Positions 60,785 through 64,000 of a DNA stretch of 64,000 bases are shown in pieces. The DNA comes from Parahalioglobus pacificus (GTDB lineage: Bacteria > Pseudomonadota > Gammaproteobacteria > Pseudomonadales > Halieaceae). The first letter of the stretch is position 1; each line of letters starts with the position of its first letter. The position numbers were made by a program, and so were the translations under genes. The stretch covers positions 496,001 to 560,000 of the forward strand of contig NZ_BMYM01000001.1 in NCBI RefSeq assembly GCF_014652275.1, given 5' to 3'. Below the pieces are notes generated by a model. The model was not told the DNA's origin, made no database searches, and saw nothing but the letters and a program-made list of their open reading frames with translations.

Positions 60785-61933
60785 GTGACACTGGTCGTAG
60801 AAGAGCTACTGGCAGCAGCCCGTGATGAGACGGGCTTATCGAATTTTGGCGATAACGGCTTTGTGGAGCCGCTGCAGCGCCTGGTCGATGCACTGAACAC
60901 TGAGGCCCGAATGAATGATTTTGGTCGCATGCGTGCACAGATGACCCTCAATGCTGGCCTCACAAACCGTCTCAAGATTGAAGACTATATCGACGCCCAT
61001 CCGCAGGTGCTCGAGCAGTCGATAGAGCGGCCGGTATTTATTGTGGGTTTACCGCGCACGGGCACTACTGCGCTGCATCATATGCTCAATGCGGATAGAT
61101 CGAACCTCACCCTACGCCTGTGGGCGGCCCAGAACCCGGTCCCCCCGCCCGAAGCGGCCACCTATGAGACTGACCCGCGTATCGAGCAGCAGCGTCAGGG
61201 CGTGGCCCTCACGGAACAGTTCCTACCGGGCTTCCTGACCACGCACTTGCTTGAGGCTGAGGCCCCCGACGAGTGCTACATGCTGCTCAACCGTAATTTT
61301 ATGTCGGTGGAGTATTCTGCCCTCTATCACATCCCCAGCTATGCCGATTGGCTCTACGCCAACCTGGTGAAGGCGGGCAGTTACGACTATCACAAGCGCC
61401 AGCTTCAGCTGCTGCAGTCGGCCAATCCGGGCAAGTGGGTACTCAAGGCGCCTTACCACCAGTTGGGTCTGCGTGAGATTCTTCGTCTGTACCCGGATGC
61501 CATCATTGTGCAGACCCACCGAGCGCCCGAAAGCTTCGTCGCCTCGGGGTGCAGTTTCAGTGAGCTGCTGCGCCGCAGCGGCAGCGACGCTATTGATAAG
61601 CATGAGATTGGCCGGGACTGGATGACCATGCTGCGCATTTATACGCAAACGTTTGAGTCGGATAGGGCGGAACTGGAGCCCCAGCACCCCGGTCAGTTCC
61701 TCGATATCTGCCATGATGATTTTGTTGCAGATCCGTGGCCGCACATTGAGGCGGTGTATGGCGCGCGCGGCGATCAACTGACATCTGAAGCTCGCGCTGG
61801 TATGCAGGCGTGGCTGGACGGGAATCCCAAAGGTAAACACGGCAAGCATGAGTATACGCTGGCAGAGTACGGTATCAGTGAGGATGAGGTGGATGAGCTG
61901 TTTGCCAGTTACAGTGAGCGCTATGGGCTCTAG
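60785..61933 (+). CDS. Sulfotransferase family protein (Sulfotransfer_3 type)
   Basis: 382-residue protein with the PAPS-binding P-loop FIVGLPRTGTTALHHML (5'-phosphosulfate loop), WVLKAPYHQLGLREILRLYPDAIIVQTHRAPE with the 3'-phosphate-binding Arg/Ser region, and HDDFVADPWPHIEAVY. An acceptor hydroxyl is sulfated; lipid or sterol-like acceptors are common in this branch, but none can be assigned. The GTG at 60785 is chosen for the GGGGAT SD six bases before it; upstream residues lack family character. It is 18 bases from the DUF1214 gene. Confidence 0.85.
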   Translation: MTLVVEELLAAARDETGLSNFGDNGFVEPLQRLVDALNTEARMNDFGRMRAQMTLNAGLTNRLKIEDYIDAHPQVLEQSIERPVFIVGLPRTGTTALHHMLNADRSNLTLRLWAAQNPVPPPEAATYETDPRIEQQRQGVALTEQFLPGFLTTHLLEAEAPDECYMLLNRNFMSVEYSALYHIPSYADWLYANLVKAGSYDYHKRQLQLLQSANPGKWVLKAPYHQLGLREILRLYPDAIIVQTHRAPESFVASGCSFSELLRRSGSDAIDKHEIGRDWMTMLRIYTQTFESDRAELEPQHPGQFLDICHDDFVADPWPHIEAVYGARGDQLTSEARAGMQAWLDGNPKGKHGKHEYTLAEYGISEDEVDELFASYSERYGL

Positions 61934-61951
61934 AAGACGCGTGAGGAAAAA

Positions 61952-63058
61952 GTGATGAGTGATACAACGTCAGAACAACGAGTGATGGATGGGCGCGCCT
62001 GGGAGGAGTTTTGTGACGGCCTCAAAGAAGCGGGACAGCTGGTGTTCAGGGAGCAGGCGCCGGCCAATGCGTTTGACCGTGCGGAGGGTTATCGCTACCT
62101 GGCGCGGATGACGCGCGCAGGCCTTGAAAGCTTTCTAGAGGCAGGCGACCCCGGTTTCCCTGACCTGCGTTGCCCGGTTCACGAGACGATCAAGATGGGC
62201 GCCGACAATCCCGACAACTACTACCAGAGTGCACCCATTGATCCCGAATACGATTACAAAATAACGGGAACGCGCGGCACCGTGGACTACCTGGGATTTG
62301 GCACCGTGATTAACCGCTACAGCTCGGGTGGCGGCATGAAGACTGACGGTTTCCTCGACTCTCGCGAGATAGATCTGGGTGAGGGGGGTGAGATTGAGAT
62401 CATCGTCAGCCAACAAGAGCAGCCCGGGAACTGGTTGCGTATGGGGCCGGAAACCAACGCCATCAATGTCCGGCAAACCTTTCAGGACAGACGCAAGGAG
62501 CGTCGTGCGGAGATCAAGATTCAACGCATAGGTGCTGAAAATGAGCGCCCGGCGCCACTTACGCCTGAGAAGCTCGACAAGGCGTTGCAGGGCACTGTGC
62601 AGTTCCTGAAAAACACAACCGGGTTGTTCGCGGGTTGGGCAGAAGGCTTTTTGCCGACAACTAACGAAGTGGCACCGGCAGATCAGGGCTTTTGCCAGGC
62701 TATCGGTGGCGATCCCAACATTTACTACTTCCACAGTGCCTGGTCACTGGCTGATGACGAAGCGCTGGTGATCGACGCGCCTGACATCCCCGATTGTCAG
62801 ACCTGGAATTTCGTGCTGCAGAACTGGTGGATGGAGTCGCTGGATTATCGACACCACACCGTACATTACAACACGCACACGGCCAAGTATCGCCAGGACG
62901 GTGCCGTGCGCATCGTGGTTGCCCATCAGCAGCCGCCTGGCGACGATAACTGGGTGGAAACAGCGGGTCATAATCGCGGTACCCTGTGCTGGCGATGGAT
63001 AGGCGCTGAGCGTCATCCGCCGGTGAACGCCAAGGTGGTGAAGTTCAGCGAGCTTTGA
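61952..63058 (+). CDS. DUF1214 domain protein paired with sulfotransferase
   Basis: 368-residue protein with the DUF1214 core (INVRQTFQDRRKERRAEIKIQRIGAENERPAPLTPEKLDKALQ and the end block DCQTWNFVLQNWWMESLDYRHHTVHYNTHTAKYRQDG, ending TLCWRWIGAERHPPVNAKVVKFSEL). A glutaredoxin-like or binding role has not been shown; the family function is unknown. A start at 61952 (ATGATG) is supported by GAGGA eight to ten bases upstream. It is co-oriented and close to the sulfotransferase gene, and in many marine genomes these two families occur together. Confidence 0.8.
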   Translation: MMSDTTSEQRVMDGRAWEEFCDGLKEAGQLVFREQAPANAFDRAEGYRYLARMTRAGLESFLEAGDPGFPDLRCPVHETIKMGADNPDNYYQSAPIDPEYDYKITGTRGTVDYLGFGTVINRYSSGGGMKTDGFLDSREIDLGEGGEIEIIVSQQEQPGNWLRMGPETNAINVRQTFQDRRKERRAEIKIQRIGAENERPAPLTPEKLDKALQGTVQFLKNTTGLFAGWAEGFLPTTNEVAPADQGFCQAIGGDPNIYYFHSAWSLADDEALVIDAPDIPDCQTWNFVLQNWWMESLDYRHHTVHYNTHTAKYRQDGAVRIVVAHQQPPGDDNWVETAGHNRGTLCWRWIGAERHPPVNAKVVKFSEL

Positions 63059-63118
63059 TCCGCCGGGTAAGTTGGCGGCGTATTGATCATCGCTACCAAA
63101 CCCTGCCCAGAGGACTGT

Positions 63119-64000
63119 ATGAATAAGCAACATTACGCCGCATTGAGCCTGGTCGCGGCCTTTGCCATGAACCCGATAATCTCGCTGGCCGAAGAGGACG
63201 AGGCCAGCACTTCCGAGGAGGAATCCAAACCCGCCGCTGAAGCCAAGGTGGGCTATTTTCCCTTGGAGGTGGACCCTCGGGAATTCCTCTCGACGATTCA
63301 GTTGCCTGAGGGCTTCAACATCAGCATTTATCGCGACGGTATTGAAGCCGCGCGCTCGCTCGCCGTCAGCGACAGCGGCGCCGTGTTTGTGGGTAGTCGC
63401 ACAAACAGGAAGCGGGAGCGTATCGGTAAAGTCTACGCCGTAACGCCCGGCGAAACTCCCGCCGTAGGCGGAGACGTGAAGGTGATAGCCTCAGACTTAA
63501 ACGTGCCCAATGGCGTTGCATTGCGCAACGGCGATCTGTACGTGGCAGAGATACACCGCGTTATCCGAATGGATGCCATCGAGAACAATCTGGATTCGCC
63601 ACCCGAGCCCGTGGTGATCAATGACAGCTTCCCGGAAGAGTTTCACCACGGCTGGAAGTACCTGCGTTTTGGTCCTGATGACAGATTGTATGTGCCCATC
63701 GGTGCGCCCTGTAACATCTGCGAGCCCGAAGCCCGTCAGGGCACCATCGTCTCACTGGCCGCCGATGGCACGGATGAACAAGTACATGCCTATGGCGTGC
63801 GTAACTCGGTCGGTTTCGACTGGGACCCGGCAACCGGAGACTTCTGGTTTACCGATAACGGCAGGGATCTCTGGGGGGACGACACACCGCCGGAAGAGTT
63901 GAACCACGCCCCGGTGGCTGGCGCCCACTTTGGTTATCCATACCGCTATGGCGCGGCGCTTGTCGATGACAGCTTTGATACGGAGCTGACTGACGAGGCG
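63119..64000 (+). CDS. PQQ/sorbosone-dehydrogenase-type beta-propeller protein (partial, cut by window end)
   Basis: The first 294 codons of a longer gene, open at the window end. A signal peptide (MNKQHYAALSLVAAFAMNPIISLAEE) is followed by an acidic stretch and a six-bladed propeller like L-sorbosone dehydrogenase/soluble glucose dehydrogenase: LPEGFNISIYRDGIEAARSLAVSDSGAVFVGSR, VPNGVALRNGDLYVAEIHRV, WKYLRFGPDDRLYVPIGAPCNICEP, YGVRNSVGFDWDPATGDFWFTDNGRDLWGDD and PEELNHAPVAGAHFGYP. It may oxidise a sugar or aldehyde in the periplasm with PQQ, though some members lack cofactor. ATG at 63119 has AGAGGA upstream. It follows the DUF1214 gene by 60 bases. Confidence 0.85.
   Translation, partial: MNKQHYAALSLVAAFAMNPIISLAEEDEASTSEEESKPAAEAKVGYFPLEVDPREFLSTIQLPEGFNISIYRDGIEAARSLAVSDSGAVFVGSRTNRKRERIGKVYAVTPGETPAVGGDVKVIASDLNVPNGVALRNGDLYVAEIHRVIRMDAIENNLDSPPEPVVINDSFPEEFHHGWKYLRFGPDDRLYVPIGAPCNICEPEARQGTIVSLAADGTDEQVHAYGVRNSVGFDWDPATGDFWFTDNGRDLWGDDTPPEELNHAPVAGAHFGYPYRYGAALVDDSFDTELTDEA

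Noticed and set aside
1-64000. tRNA, rRNA, IS element, prophage or integrase genes
   Set aside because: Intergenic stretches were read on both strands and no T-loop-like motifs, transposase motifs or attachment repeats were seen.

Overview
The window is chromosomal DNA of a Gram-negative gammaproteobacterium. The order rlmN-pilF-ispG-hisS-yfgM-bamB-der is a gammaproteobacterial housekeeping block. The rest (isocitrate lyase, valine catabolism, a TonB receptor, many envelope proteins, a Tat-exported molybdenum hydroxylase, DUF1214/sulfotransferase genes) fits a marine heterotroph of the Cellvibrionales/Halieaceae type. That taxonomic placement is inference from gene content. I saw no rRNA, tRNA, IS element, prophage or CRISPR array.

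Layout. 1-7.8 kb: RNA modification, pilus assembly, isoprenoid synthesis, outer-membrane assembly and ribosome assembly genes; rodZ, normally between pilF and ispG, is absent. 7.8-11.7 kb: a globin, then a five-gene operon (small membrane protein, GIN-domain exported protein, YtrA-type GntR repressor, ABC ATPase, ABC permease) headed by a perfect inverted repeat over the promoter and closed by a terminator. 11.8-20.3 kb: isocitrate lyase, a TauE/SafE permease, a Tat-exported aminotransferase, a frameshifted outer-membrane barrel gene, an M24 peptidase divergent from an HxlR regulator, a class II aldolase and an acyltransferase. 20.4-25 kb: a TolB-like/TPR membrane protein divergent from an unusual membrane-anchored lipoxygenase whose N-terminal half resembles coral allene oxide synthase (catalase fold). 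25-30.4 kb (minus strand): ergothioneine genes egtD and egtB with a PhzF-like gene and a two-gene osmoprotectant-type ABC transporter, a candidate ergothioneine synthesis-plus-uptake locus.

30.4-36.8 kb (plus strand): an isoquinoline-oxidoreductase-type molybdenum hydroxylase (Fe-S subunit and Tat-exported Mo subunit), SstT, DUF501, a lipoprotein cytochrome c, XdhC and MocA. 36.8-40.4 kb: NTF2-like, XRE/2TM regulator, fasciclin protein, malonyl-CoA decarboxylase. 40.4-46.8 kb (minus strand): a valine/branched-acyl degradation operon in which the expected MmsA dehydrogenase is replaced by an acylating aldehyde dehydrogenase of another family. 46.9-54.1 kb: S9 peptidase, DAHP synthase, LLM oxidoreductase, a decayed coding remnant and a TonB-dependent receptor. 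54.3-59.1 kb: AI-2E family exporter, K+-channel-like protein, MscS channel, DUF481 protein. 59.3-64 kb: HMG-CoA reductase (although the window also carries the MEP-pathway gene ispG), a sulfotransferase, a DUF1214 protein and the start of a PQQ/sorbosone-dehydrogenase-type beta-propeller cut by the window end.

The most unusual items are the catalase-like/lipoxygenase fusion with an apparently lost haem ligand, the egt locus with its own ABC transporter, HMG-CoA reductase beside a MEP pathway, the YtrA operator matching a GGTG-N16-CACC pattern, and an SD sequence locked in a hairpin before sstT. Functions were assigned by reading translated sequence; no database search was run.
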